A DNA stretch of 64,000 bases, from assembly GCF_003703975.1 (NCBI RefSeq), contig NZ_QTJY01000004.1, positions 372,001-436,000 of the forward strand. The letters are read 5' to 3'. Below the pieces are notes generated by a model that did no database searches, was not told the DNA's origin, and saw only the letters and a list, made by a program, of their open reading frames with translations. The DNA is from Larkinella soli. Lineage in GTDB: Bacteria; Bacteroidota; Bacteroidia; Cytophagales; Spirosomataceae. How positions within the stretch are numbered: position 1 is the stretch's first letter; each line of letters begins with the position of its first letter. Shown in pieces: positions 7,439 to 16,184 of this stretch. A program made the translations under genes and the position numbers.

Positions 7439-8923
7439 TCAGCCGGCTACCGGGACAACCTGATTGCTCAGCCAGCGATCGCGCTGGAGCTGGCCGTCGA
7501 TGTCCGGGAGCGAATGGAGCAGCACGGACGGGTTGGCGGTATGATCGGCGGCATCGTAATCGAGATGCAGGCCCACGAACGCCAGATACTCGTTAAGCAG
7601 GTCTTCGAGCGGTTCGTTGCCGAAGATGCAGCGGTCGAAATACCAGTCGAGGGATTCGCCGGCGACTTCCTCCGCAACGGCGCGGTAATCTTCCAGCGTG
7701 TAGCCGATGAACGGTTTCCCGAAGCGGTCCCACATCAGCCGCATCACCTCGTCGAGCGAGCGGAGGTGGTCGGTTTGGCGCCGGAGGTGAAGGTCCAGAA
7801 TCAGGGCCGCGATCGCTCCTTTGTGGTAGACGGAAACCTTGCGGTGGGGAACGCCCTTGTCGTAGCCGTCGAGCCACAGATCCCAGGAGGATTCCACCAG
7901 CGACTGAAACGCCCGCCCGCTGGCTTCGAAATGCCGCTTGAACAGCACGTGGAGTTCTTTTAAATAAGCCGCATCGTCGAAAACGCCTGCCCGGCGGAGC
8001 ATCAGGTCACCGTAATAGGTCGTGACACCTTCGGCCACGAAGCAGGTGGAGAAGTAGTTCTCCCGGGTGAAGTCATACGGCAGCAGCTCGGCGGGCCGGA
8101 TGCGAATGACGTTCCAGGCATGAAACAGTTCATGCGAAGCGACGCCCAGCAGGTCGGTATACAGCCCTTCGCCTTCATCGTTCGGTCCCAGAACGAGCAT
8201 CGTGGAGTTCCGGTGTTCGACGCCGTGGTAGAAGGCCGTCGGCAGAACAATCGTCAGAAAATGGTATTCCGGTTCCGGAAATTCGCCGTAGAGCCGCAGC
8301 TGTGCTTCCGAAAACCGGCTGAAATCGTGGCGGATGCGCTCCCAGTCGGGTTTGAAGTTGCCGTGAATCCAGACATGGAACGGAACGCCGTCGATCAGGT
8401 ACTGGTCGTGTTTGAGGTCGGGGGAAGCCATGAGGGGGCAGTCGACCAGTTCGTAAAAATCGGCGGCTTTCAGCAGGGCAGGCGACTCGTCGGACGCGGC
8501 CAAACCGCAGGCCACCGTCCAGTCCGACGGAATGCCCAGTTCCAGCGTACACGGTTCCGACAGGCGGCCCTCGGCGTAGAGACAGAGGTTGACGGGGTTG
8601 ACGTACAGCAGCCGGTCGTCGGAAAAGCTGCTGCCGGCGTTGATCACGTTACTATAATACGTATACCGGGCCACCAGTTCCGAAACCCCGTTCGTCTGCA
8701 CCCGCCAGCGGTCTTTGGTGATTTTGTGACAGGCCAGCCGGCGGCCTTCGGTATCGAATAGCTCAAAGCGCTGCAGGTTTTTGGCGAAATTCTGGAGTTC
8801 ATACCGGCCGGGTCGCCAAGACGGAAGCTGAAGCTCGACGACGGGGGTGTCGATCCCGGTGAGCCGGCACTCTACCTCGATGGAACGCGATGCGGGAAGC
8901 GGACAGGTGATTTTATAATACAT
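7439..8923 (-). CDS. M61 family (glycyl aminopeptidase-like) metallopeptidase without PDZ domain
   Basis: 494 residues. The N-terminal beta-sandwich (VVELQLPSWRPGRYELQNFA) and the catalytic domain with HELFHAWNVIRIRP are characteristic of M61 peptidases. The zinc histidines and catalytic glutamate are intact. Many family members run to roughly 600 residues with a C-terminal PDZ domain. This one stops shortly after the helical domain (DLLNEYLAFVGLHL) and no PDZ sequence is visible downstream in any frame, so the loss is probably real rather than a frameshift. No signal peptide is evident, so it may act in the cytoplasm on small peptides. Confidence 0.88.
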   Translation of the reverse strand: MYYKITCPLPASRSIEVECRLTGIDTPVVELQLPSWRPGRYELQNFAKNLQRFELFDTEGRRLACHKITKDRWRVQTNGVSELVARYTYYSNVINAGSSFSDDRLLYVNPVNLCLYAEGRLSEPCTLELGIPSDWTVACGLAASDESPALLKAADFYELVDCPLMASPDLKHDQYLIDGVPFHVWIHGNFKPDWERIRHDFSRFSEAQLRLYGEFPEPEYHFLTIVLPTAFYHGVEHRNSTMLVLGPNDEGEGLYTDLLGVASHELFHAWNVIRIRPAELLPYDFTRENYFSTCFVAEGVTTYYGDLMLRRAGVFDDAAYLKELHVLFKRHFEASGRAFQSLVESSWDLWLDGYDKGVPHRKVSVYHKGAIAALILDLHLRRQTDHLRSLDEVMRLMWDRFGKPFIGYTLEDYRAVAEEVAGESLDWYFDRCIFGNEPLEDLLNEYLAFVGLHLDYDAADHTANPSVLLHSLPDIDGQLQRDRWLSNQVVPVAG

Positions 8924-9007
8924 AACACGGAGGAAGCGGCTACAGTACAGGTACTACCGCTAAAGATAAGGGCTTGTTTATGAAAACGCTAAATAGTTAG
9001 CCTGAAC

Positions 9008-9038
9008 TTGCTCCATTCCGAAACATTATCTACCTTTG
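9008..9038 (+). promoter_or_regulatory. Bacteroidota-type promoter of rpmH
   Basis: TTG at 9008-9010 and TACCTTTG at 9031-9038 (an exact TAnnTTTG -7 element) are separated by 20 bases. Transcription would begin near 9045, giving a leader of about 35 bases before the rpmH ATG. This is the clearest promoter in the window and probably drives rpmH-rnpA and perhaps the genes beyond. Confidence 0.8.
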
Positions 9039-9079
9039 CAGACTCATTTGAAAAATAGGGATTCAAGGATATATCGATC

Positions 9080-9247
9080 ATGAAAAGAACGTATCAACCG
9101 TCGAACCGTAAGCGCCGGAACAAACACGGCTTCCGCGAGCGCATGGCATCGCACAACGGCCGTAAAGTACTGGCTGCCCGTCGCAAGAAAGGACGGCATA
9201 AACTGACCGTTTCCGACGAGAAGAAAGGCGACCGGTTTAAGTTTTAA
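9080..9247 (+). CDS. rpmH: 50S ribosomal protein L34
   Basis: 55 residues beginning [18 protein letters not shown], the hallmark of L34, and rich in Arg/Lys throughout. The C-terminal extension after GRHKLT is slightly longer than in Proteobacteria (about 46 residues), as is usual in Bacteroidota. It is followed 25 bases later by rnpA, the conserved rpmH-rnpA order. An exact Bacteroidota promoter precedes it. Confidence 0.98.
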   Translation: MKRTYQPSNRKRRNKHGFRERMASHNGRKVLAARRKKGRHKLTVSDEKKGDRFKF

Positions 9248-9272
9248 GTAAACCGGCCCTGTTCGCCGTTTT

Positions 9273-9704
9273 ATGAAGCAGACGTTCAAAAAGTCGGAAC
9301 GGCTTTGCAGTAAAAAAATTACTGAACGTCTGTTTGAAAGAGGTAGTGCGTCGGTCCGGACGTTCTACCTCTTTCCGTTTCGAATTCTGTACATCGCCGA
9401 CCCCGATCCCGGCGACCCCGCCGAACGTGAACCCGTCGCGTCGGGCGATCCCGCCGACCGGCACTGGCCGGCCGTCCTGATTTCCATTTCCCGCCGAAAC
9501 TTCAAAAAAGCCGTCGACCGTAACTTCATCCGACGGCGCGTTCGCGAAGCCTACCGCCAGAATAAGCCGCTTCTTTTAGGCCCGGACGAGAATCCGCGGA
9601 ACCCGCCGGCTTATATCGCTTTCCTGTATACCGCACGCGAGAAAATTTCGTTTGAAGAGATAGAAAAAAGTGTGAAATTAGCTTTAGGCAAAATAGCCCC
9701 TTAA
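9273..9704 (+). CDS. rnpA: Ribonuclease P protein component
   Basis: 143 residues. The family signature RNFIRRRVREAYRQNK is intact, and the N-terminus (FKKSERLCSKKITERLFERG) matches the substrate-leader-binding face. The protein assists the M1-type RNA in trimming 5' leaders of precursor tRNAs. A loop of about 20 residues rich in Asp/Pro (ADPDPGDPAEREP) is inserted between strands and makes it longer than the E. coli protein. Encoded directly after rpmH as in most bacteria. The RNA subunit gene is not in this window. Confidence 0.95.
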   Translation: MKQTFKKSERLCSKKITERLFERGSASVRTFYLFPFRILYIADPDPGDPAEREPVASGDPADRHWPAVLISISRRNFKKAVDRNFIRRRVREAYRQNKPLLLGPDENPRNPPAYIAFLYTAREKISFEEIEKSVKLALGKIAP

Positions 9705-9721
9705 GACCGCCTGCTGAAAAT

Positions 9722-11383
9722 ATGTTTACTCGCAAACGTTATAAAATCGCGGCTGCCGCAGCCGTGCTGGTCGGCGGGCTTAGCCTGGCCTCGTTCAGAA
9801 ACGACGACCGCTTCTTCGAAATCGCCCGGAACCTGGATATCTACGCGACCCTGTTCAAGGAACTCAACCTCTACTACGTCGACGAACTGAATCCCAACAA
9901 GATGGTGAAGTCCAGCATCGACGCCATGCTGAAGTCGCTGGACCCCTATACCAACTTCTTCGCCGAAGATGAGATCGAGGACTACATGACCATGACGACC
10001 GGCCGCTATAACGGCATCGGCGCACTGATCGGTACCCGGCAGGGCCGCAGCATCGTCATGATGATTTACGAAGGCACACCCGCCGAGAAATCCGGTCTCC
10101 AGATCGGCGACGAAATTCTGAAGATCGACGGCGTCGACATCAAAACCCGGCGCGACATCGACTCCGAAAAGCTGCTGCGCGGCCAGACCAACACGAACGT
10201 CAAACTCACCGTCAGGCGGTTCGGGGCGAAAGACCCCCTGGATATTCCGGTATCGCGGGATGTGGTGAAGATGACCAACGTGCCCTTTTACGGCATGATT
10301 ACCGACGAGGTGGGCTACATCGACCTGAAGGACTTTACCGGTACGGCCTCCCGCGAGGTGCGCAACGCCTTCGTCGAGCTGAAGAACAAAGGCATGAAGA
10401 AGCTCGTGCTCGACGTCCGCGAAAACCCGGGCGGGCTGCTGAACATGGCTATCGACATCGCCAACATCTGGCTCCCGCGCGAGTCGGAGATCGTGACGAC
10501 CAAAGGTAAGGTGACCGAGTGGAACAAGACCTATACGGCCCTGAACCCGCCCCTCGACCTGGAAATGCCGATGGTGGTGCTGACCAACAGCCGGAGTGCC
10601 TCGGCCGCCGAAATCGTTTCCGGCGTTATTCAGGACTACGACCGGGGCGTACTGGTCGGCCAGCGGACCTACGGCAAGGGACTCGTTCAGACGACCCGCG
10701 AACTGTCGTACAACACCAAGCTGAAGATCACCACGGCCAAATATTATATTCCCAGCGGCCGCTGCATTCAGGCCATCGACTACAGCCACCGGAACCCGGA
10801 CGGCAGCGTGGGCAAGATTCCGGATTCGCTCAAAACCGCCTTTAAAACCAAAGCCGGCCGGGTGGTATACGACGGCGGTGGCGTCACGCCCGACGTGGCG
10901 GTCGAACCCGCGTCGCCTGCACCCATCGCCCTGAGCCTGACCAACCGGGGCCTGATCTTCGACTACGCCGTCAAATACCGGCATGCGCACCCGACGATCA
11001 AACCCGCCCGGGAGTTCCGTCTGTCCGACGCCGACTATCAGGACTTCGTCGGCTGGCTGAAAGACAAGGAATATGACTACACGTCGCAGGTGGAAAAAGA
11101 TCTCGGTACCCTGGAAGCCTCGGCCAAGAAAGAAAAGTCGTTCGATCAGATTCAGGACCAGCTCAAAGCCCTGAAAAACAAGCTTTCGCACAGCAAGGAC
11201 GCCGATCTGGCGACGTTTAAAGGGGAGATCAAAACCCTGCTCGAACAGGAAATTATCGGTCACTATTACCTCCAGAAAGGCATGAAGGAAGCCTCCTTCT
11301 CGACCGACCCGGAAATCAAGGCCGCGCTCGATCTGTTCAAGGACATGAACCGGTATCAGGCTATTCTGAAAGGGCAGAAGTAA
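9722..11383 (+). CDS. S41 family C-terminal processing peptidase with PDZ domain
   Basis: 553 residues. An N-terminal membrane anchor or signal (KIAAAAAVLVGGLSLASF) places it in the periplasm. It is followed by a helical segment, a PDZ domain (about 90-180; GLQIGDEILKIDGVDI) and the S41 core with the serine motif SRSASAAE and the lysine motif TYGKGLVQ of the Ser/Lys dyad. The C-terminal 100 residues are helical and charged. Such tail-specific proteases degrade or mature envelope proteins. It begins 17 bases after rnpA and ends 2 bases before tsaB, so it is part of a housekeeping operon. Confidence 0.93.
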   Translation: MFTRKRYKIAAAAAVLVGGLSLASFRNDDRFFEIARNLDIYATLFKELNLYYVDELNPNKMVKSSIDAMLKSLDPYTNFFAEDEIEDYMTMTTGRYNGIGALIGTRQGRSIVMMIYEGTPAEKSGLQIGDEILKIDGVDIKTRRDIDSEKLLRGQTNTNVKLTVRRFGAKDPLDIPVSRDVVKMTNVPFYGMITDEVGYIDLKDFTGTASREVRNAFVELKNKGMKKLVLDVRENPGGLLNMAIDIANIWLPRESEIVTTKGKVTEWNKTYTALNPPLDLEMPMVVLTNSRSASAAEIVSGVIQDYDRGVLVGQRTYGKGLVQTTRELSYNTKLKITTAKYYIPSGRCIQAIDYSHRNPDGSVGKIPDSLKTAFKTKAGRVVYDGGGVTPDVAVEPASPAPIALSLTNRGLIFDYAVKYRHAHPTIKPAREFRLSDADYQDFVGWLKDKEYDYTSQVEKDLGTLEASAKKEKSFDQIQDQLKALKNKLSHSKDADLATFKGEIKTLLEQEIIGHYYLQKGMKEASFSTDPEIKAALDLFKDMNRYQAILKGQK

Positions 11384-11385
11384 GT

Positions 11386-12105
11386 ATGCCCCTCATTCTC
11401 TCTATCGATACATCCACAACGGTCTGCTCCGTCGCGCTCCATCAGGGCGACGGATTGCAGACCGTTCGCTTACTTTCCTGCTACGAGCTGTTTGCCGAAA
11501 AGTCCTCCTCCGGAATGCTGACGACCCTGATCCGCGATGCCGTTCGGCAGGCCGGGCATCAGTTGACGGAGCTGGATGCCGTGGCCGTCGCCAAAGGCCC
11601 CGGCTCTTACACGGGCCTGCGGATCGGCGTTTCAACGGCCAAGGGGCTATGTTTTGCGCTCGACAAGCCGCTGCTGGCGGTCAATACGCTCGAAGCCATG
11701 GCCGAACAGGTCCGCCCGTTCTACGAGTCGGGTACCGCCGAATCGCCCGCCCTCTGCCCCATGATCGACGCCCGCCGGATGGAGGTCTACTGTGCCGCAT
11801 ATGATCCGGAGGGAGCCGAACTGATGCCGACGACGGCGCTGGTGGTGGACGAAACCTCCTTCCCGGATTTGCTGTCCCGGGGTCCCGTGGTATTTTTCGG
11901 CAACGGGGCGGCCAAGTGCCGGGCGGTGCTGGCCCATCAGCCGAATGCGGTTTTTATCGACGAGGTCATTCATCCGTCCGCCCGGACCGTCGGTCGGCGG
12001 GCCGCTGCGGCTTTCGAAGCGGGCCGGTTTGAGGACGTGGCCGCCTTCGAACCCTTCTATCTGAAAGATTTTCAGGGAACCAAGCCGAAGAAACTGGTTG
12101 TTTAA
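11386..12105 (+). CDS. tsaB: tRNA threonylcarbamoyladenosine biosynthesis protein TsaB
   Basis: 239 residues. The N-terminal ASKHA-fold motif ILSIDTSTTVCSVAL and the segment AKGPGSYTGLRIGVSTAKGL are diagnostic. TsaB partners TsaD and TsaE to place t6A at position 37 of ANN-decoding tRNAs. It is a paralogue of TsaD without the metal site. Starts 2 bases after the S41 protease gene and lies 5 bases before DUF2480, consistent with one transcript. Confidence 0.94.
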   Translation: MPLILSIDTSTTVCSVALHQGDGLQTVRLLSCYELFAEKSSSGMLTTLIRDAVRQAGHQLTELDAVAVAKGPGSYTGLRIGVSTAKGLCFALDKPLLAVNTLEAMAEQVRPFYESGTAESPALCPMIDARRMEVYCAAYDPEGAELMPTTALVVDETSFPDLLSRGPVVFFGNGAAKCRAVLAHQPNAVFIDEVIHPSARTVGRRAAAAFEAGRFEDVAAFEPFYLKDFQGTKPKKLVV

Positions 12106-12110
12106 TCCGT

Positions 12111-12635
12111 ATGGAAACCGAACCGATCATCAACCGGGTGGCAAAAAGCGGCCTGGTCACCCTCGACCTGGAAGAGTATTACCACCCCGGCGAGCGGGTC
12201 GTCTATGACCTGAAAGATAACCTTTACATGGGGCTGATTCTGAGGGAAAAGGACTTTCGTGAGTTTCTGAAAACCCATGACTGGAACCAGTATGCAGGAA
12301 AGAACGTGGCCGTTACCTGCTCCGAAGACGCCATCGTCCCGACCTGGGCCTATATGCTGCTGACGCTCCATTTGCAGCCCCACGCCCATCTGGTGGTTTT
12401 CGGCTCCCTCCAGGATCTGGAAGAAAAGCTTTATTTCGACGCCATTGCCCGCATCGATCCGGAAGCATATCATGATGCCCGGGTGGTGGTGAAGGGGTGC
12501 AGCAAGGTGGAAGTGCCGACCTCGGCCTATGTCGAGATCACGCGGCTGCTCCAGCCGGTCGTTCAGAGCCTGATGTTCGGCGAGCCGTGCAGCACCGTCC
12601 CTCTCTATAAACGCCCCAAACTCCCCAATTCCTAA
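12111..12635 (+). CDS. DUF2480 family protein
   Basis: 174 residues matching the Bacteroidota DUF2480 family in length and sequence pattern (NRVAKSGLVTLDLEEYY at the N-terminus, AVTCSEDAIVPTWAYMLL in the middle). No signal peptide or membrane segment, so cytoplasmic. Function is unknown for the whole family. It is the last gene of the rpmH-to-DUF2480 run and converges with rnhB, their stop codons only 5 bases apart. Confidence 0.88.
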   Translation: METEPIINRVAKSGLVTLDLEEYYHPGERVVYDLKDNLYMGLILREKDFREFLKTHDWNQYAGKNVAVTCSEDAIVPTWAYMLLTLHLQPHAHLVVFGSLQDLEEKLYFDAIARIDPEAYHDARVVVKGCSKVEVPTSAYVEITRLLQPVVQSLMFGEPCSTVPLYKRPKLPNS

Positions 12636-12640
12636 AACCC

Positions 12641-13216
12641 TCAAACCAGCCGGAAGCTCATGCGGTGGTGAGGGCAGGGGCCATGCTCGCGGAGGGCTCT
12701 GCGATGAAACGGGGTTGGGTAACCGACGTTCTGTTCCCAGCCGTAGTGTGGAAATGAAGCCGCAAGCTTTTCCATCAGGTCGTCCCGGTAGGTTTTCGCC
12801 AGCACCGACGCGGCTGCGATGGAGAGAAATTTGGCGTCGCCTTTGATGATGCAGGTGTGCGGAATCAGGGGGTAATTCACAAAGCGGTTGCCGTCGACGA
12901 GCAGGTGCTCCGGCACCACCGCCAGGGCATCCACCGCCCGGTGCATGGCCAGAAAGCTGGCTTTCAGAATATTGATCCGGTCGATTTCCTCATTCGAGAC
13001 CTCGGCAATCGCCCAGGCGAGGGCATCCCGCTCGATCTCCGCCCGCAGCTTTTCCCGCTGGCTGCGGGTCAGCTGCTTCGAATCGTTCAGGACTGGGTGC
13101 GTGTACTGTTTCGGCAGAATGACGGCGGCCGCCACAACCGGCCCGGCCAGACAACCCCGGCCTACTTCGTCCAGACCGGCTTCCAGCGTGTTTTCGTTGT
13201 AAAAAGAGCGTAGCAC
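12641..13216 (-). CDS. rnhB: Ribonuclease HII
   Basis: 191 residues from a GTG at 13216, chosen because the protein then begins (M)LRSFYNEN as in relatives. An in-frame TTG at 13231 would overlap the upstream stop. The catalytic motif EAGLDEVGRGCLAGPV gives the first Asp and Glu of the acidic site. The enzyme removes single ribonucleotides and RNA primers from DNA. It follows the BatA-like gene with an 11-base gap or a 4-base overlap depending on the start, so it is translated from the aerotolerance-type operon transcript, an unusual partnership. Confidence 0.94.
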   Translation of the reverse strand: MLRSFYNENTLEAGLDEVGRGCLAGPVVAAAVILPKQYTHPVLNDSKQLTRSQREKLRAEIERDALAWAIAEVSNEEIDRINILKASFLAMHRAVDALAVVPEHLLVDGNRFVNYPLIPHTCIIKGDAKFLSIAAASVLAKTYRDDLMEKLAASFPHYGWEQNVGYPTPFHRRALREHGPCPHHRMSFRLV

Positions 13217-13227
13217 GGCGTTCTTCC

Positions 13228-14238
13228 TCAATCTTCCAGAATATTTCCGAATATCGTATTCTTCAGCAGAAAAGCCAGCAGCAGAAAGATGATGGCCCAG
13301 TAAAGATAAACCCGGTAAAAGTCCTTGACGTCTTTATACGTTGTGGTTTTGACGGGAGCCTTCTCCAGCCGGTCGATTTCGTTGAAAACCACCTGAAGCC
13401 GCTGGGTGTCGCCGGCCCGGAAAAAACTGCCTCCGCCGATGCTGGCAATGTTGGTCAGAACGCCCTCATCCACCGTCACCGCCGACAGCACGTCGGGCAG
13501 CCGGGGTCGGGGCGGCTGCCCGACGGCGATGGTATAGATCCGGATGCCGAAGGCCTTTGCCAGCCGGGCCACGGTCACGGGGTCCAGGTTCCCGGCGGTA
13601 TTGTCGCCGTCGCTGAGCAGGATGGAAACCTTGCTTTTGGTCGGGGATTCGCGCATGCGGTTGATGCAGACCGCCAGCGCGCTGCCGATGGCCGTGCCGG
13701 AGGTTTTGATCATGCTCTCGTCCAGATCGTCCAGATAGCTGTACAGCAGGTCGTAATCGGTGGTCAGCGGGCAGAGCGAGAAGGCTTCACCCGCGAAGAT
13801 TACCAGCCCGATACGGTCGTTGCGCCGGTTTTTCACGAAGGTCCGGGCCACCCGTTTGGCGGCCGCCAGCCGGTTCGGTTTGAGGTCCTTTTCAAGCATC
13901 GACGACGAAATGTCGATGGCCAGCATCAGGTCGATGCCCTCGGCTACCTGCTCGGTCTGCTCGCGGACCAGCTGCGGGCGGGCCAGAGCCACCAGAATCA
14001 GCGTCATCCCCAGAAACAGACTGACGGGCAGCGCATAACGGAGACGGCTCAGCAGGGTGGGCCGGAGTTCGGCGTGGTTCAGGGCGACGCTCAGCTTTTG
14101 CTGGGAGCGGCTCGTCAGGAGCGACCGCAGCCCGAACAGCAGCAGAACGATCGGAATGGCATACAGATAAATCGGTTGCGCCCAGGTGAACTGCCGCAGC
14201 TGCGCTAAGGTGAACCAGTGGTAAGAGAGCCATTCCAT
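13228..14238 (-). CDS. BatA-like von Willebrand factor A domain membrane protein
   Basis: 336 residues. Two membrane segments near the N-terminus (YLYAIPIVLLLFGL and LPVSLFLGMTLILVALA), a VWA domain starting at about residue 90 with the MIDAS motif DISSSM and later LLSDGDNTAG, and a C-terminal membrane helix (YLYWAIIFLLLAFLL). This arrangement is that of BatA in the Bacteroides aerotolerance (bat) operon, thought to assemble envelope complexes with a MoxR ATPase. No MoxR gene lies next to it. Co-transcribed with the BatD-like and DUF58 genes upstream (4-base gap). Confidence 0.9.
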   Translation of the reverse strand: MEWLSYHWFTLAQLRQFTWAQPIYLYAIPIVLLLFGLRSLLTSRSQQKLSVALNHAELRPTLLSRLRYALPVSLFLGMTLILVALARPQLVREQTEQVAEGIDLMLAIDISSSMLEKDLKPNRLAAAKRVARTFVKNRRNDRIGLVIFAGEAFSLCPLTTDYDLLYSYLDDLDESMIKTSGTAIGSALAVCINRMRESPTKSKVSILLSDGDNTAGNLDPVTVARLAKAFGIRIYTIAVGQPPRPRLPDVLSAVTVDEGVLTNIASIGGGSFFRAGDTQRLQVVFNEIDRLEKAPVKTTTYKDVKDFYRVYLYWAIIFLLLAFLLKNTIFGNILED

Positions 14239-14242
14239 GTCG

Positions 14243-15190
14243 TCAGGGCATTGGGTTATTCAGCAATTGAACGCTGCGCCGGTAATAGGCAATGTCTGCC
14301 AGTTCGCTCAGCACCCGGAGCGACTGCTGCGTCTGATCGGAATAAACGCCCCCGTAAACCACCCCGTCGATTTCTTTCAGGGCATCGGCCAGCCGGTTGT
14401 CACGCACGGACTCGACAATTTCGCGGGTGGTCAGGGAGGTATACGGTTTGCCCTCCAGCCATTCCATGTATTCTTTCCAGAGAACCACCGCCCGCCCGGC
14501 CTCTTCGTGGGCCGTTTCAGGGCCGATGCTGCGCGCCATCCGGTTGAACGAGCGATGGAAATCCAGATGCTGCCGATGGAGCCGGTACCGGAGGATGCGC
14601 GTCCGGATGTCGCGGCCGAAAAACAGGAAGACGATTCCGACGCCCCCCAGGGTTCCGAGCAGGATCACGAACAGCAGCGGATAATTCATCTGCTGGCGAA
14701 GCGTCACCACATCGGTATAGGTCGAGAGCCGAAGCGTGTCGAGCCGCCGGCTCTGAATCCGCTCCCGGAGCCGGACCGTGTCGGTGTTGGAAAACACCGA
14801 CACGCTGTCCGTGCCGTTGCGGATCAGAATCACCGGAACGCGCAGCGTCTGCATGGGGCTGGTTTCGAAGGAAACGAGCGTATAAACGGCGCTGTCCAGG
14901 CTACCCTTCGCGTTGGTTCTCGTTGAAAAAATCGAAATATCCCGAACCAGAAAAGGCGCGAAAAACCGGGCGGTGTCGGGAAACAGCACGTCGGCGGCCG
15001 GGCGGTGCAGCAGGCTGAGCGAATACTGAAACGGCTTGCCGATCTCCACCGTATCGGAGATGAACACGCCTTTCGGCGTCTGGGCCGGTACGGAGAAGGC
15101 CAGCAGGAACAGAACCATCAGCAGACACGCCCGCCGTCGGCCGGCCCGGCCCGGTATCCCTTCGGTCGTCTTGTAGAACCGGCTGCTCAT
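14243..15190 (-). CDS. BatD-like membrane protein of the DUF58-BatA operon
   Basis: 315 residues. Signal-anchor region (ACLLMVLFLLAFSVPAQ), a periplasmic beta-rich domain of about 130 residues, one central membrane helix (YPLLFVILLGTLGGVGIVFLFF) and a cytoplasmic helical tail. It occupies the slot usually filled by a BatD-type or DUF4381-like protein between DUF58 and BatA. Similarity to BatD is judged from topology and position only. The start overlaps the DUF58 stop by 4 bases, so the two are coupled. Confidence 0.65.
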   Translation of the reverse strand: MSSRFYKTTEGIPGRAGRRRACLLMVLFLLAFSVPAQTPKGVFISDTVEIGKPFQYSLSLLHRPAADVLFPDTARFFAPFLVRDISIFSTRTNAKGSLDSAVYTLVSFETSPMQTLRVPVILIRNGTDSVSVFSNTDTVRLRERIQSRRLDTLRLSTYTDVVTLRQQMNYPLLFVILLGTLGGVGIVFLFFGRDIRTRILRYRLHRQHLDFHRSFNRMARSIGPETAHEEAGRAVVLWKEYMEWLEGKPYTSLTTREIVESVRDNRLADALKEIDGVVYGGVYSDQTQQSLRVLSELADIAYYRRSVQLLNNPMP

Positions 15191-16053
15191 TGGTACTTCC
15201 GAACGCGGAACAATTCGATCAGTTTGGGAACATAGTCCTCCTGGGAATCCAGCGCCACGTAATTGGCGTTATACTGCCTGCAAAACCGTTCGAGTTGCTG
15301 CTGGCTCTGCCGAAAGGTCTGGCGAATCTGGTTCCGGAAAGCCGGGGAGGACGTGTTGACCCAGACGGTCCGGCGGCTCTCGGTATCGTACACCGGGATG
15401 ATGCCCAGCCGCGGAAGTTCGGTTTCGCGCTTGTCGTACATATGAATGACCACGAGATCATGTTTCCGGGCCAGAGCTTTGAGGTTGTGCTCGTAGCCGC
15501 TGTCGATGAAATCGGAAACCATGATGACCACGCTCCGGCGCTTCAGGACGTTCAGCGTAAACAGCAGGGCACCGGCCAGGTTGGTTCGGACCGATTCCGG
15601 TTTCAGTTTAAAAAGACTCAGAATCAGCCGGTAGCCGTGTTTCAGGCTGTTCGACGGCTTGAGGTATTTTTCCTTCTGGTCCGAGAAGCAGTACATCCCG
15701 ACATGGCTGGCCTCCTTGATGGCCGACAGCGCCAGCACCCCGCAGACCTCCCGGGTAGTGGCCAGCTTGGAGCGCGTCGCGGTGCCGACCTCCTGCGAAG
15801 CGCTGACGTCGACCAGAAAAAATACGGTCTGGTCTTTTTCCTCGCGGAAAATCTTGACGAAGGTGCCGTGGCCTTTCGACGACACGTTCCAGTCGATGGC
15901 CCGGACATCGTCACCGTACTGGTAAGTCCGCAGGTCGCTGAATTCAAGCCCCGACCCTTTGAAAATTGAATGGAAATTGCCCCGCATCTGGGAGTTGATG
16001 GCCTTCCGGATGCGGATTTCGTATTGATGTAACTTCGCCAGGAACTCGTGCAT
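15187..16053 (-). CDS. DUF58 domain protein (MoxR/Bat operon)
   Basis: 288 residues from the ATG at 16053 (HEFLAKLHQYEIRIRKAINS). A longer open frame to 16173 adds 40 residues that do not look like a family N-terminus. The DUF58 signature GSGLEFSDLRTYQYGDDVRA followed by IDWNVSSK is present, and a VWA-like fold follows (FFLVDVSASQ, IMVSDFIDSG). DUF58 proteins work with MoxR AAA+ ATPases. Here the MoxR gene that normally precedes it is absent: the upstream neighbour is divergent. First gene of the operon DUF58, BatD-like, BatA, rnhB. Confidence 0.9.
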   Translation of the reverse strand: MHEFLAKLHQYEIRIRKAINSQMRGNFHSIFKGSGLEFSDLRTYQYGDDVRAIDWNVSSKGHGTFVKIFREEKDQTVFFLVDVSASQEVGTATRSKLATTREVCGVLALSAIKEASHVGMYCFSDQKEKYLKPSNSLKHGYRLILSLFKLKPESVRTNLAGALLFTLNVLKRRSVVIMVSDFIDSGYEHNLKALARKHDLVVIHMYDKRETELPRLGIIPVYDTESRRTVWVNTSSPAFRNQIRQTFRQSQQQLERFCRQYNANYVALDSQEDYVPKLIELFRVRKYQ

Positions 16054-16184
16054 AATCGTCACCGGACGTCCCCGAAGGACGGGTCCGGAAAGAGTAAATC
16101 GCCGGCCGTCGCCGGACGAACGGGCGTGTAAAAAATAATTACGACATTTGTATGAAAATGCCGGCTTTGACAAAAATAACGAAA

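Noticed and set aside
9701-11263. 520-codon minus-strand frame
   Set aside because: Antisense to the S41 peptidase, with no recognisable motif.
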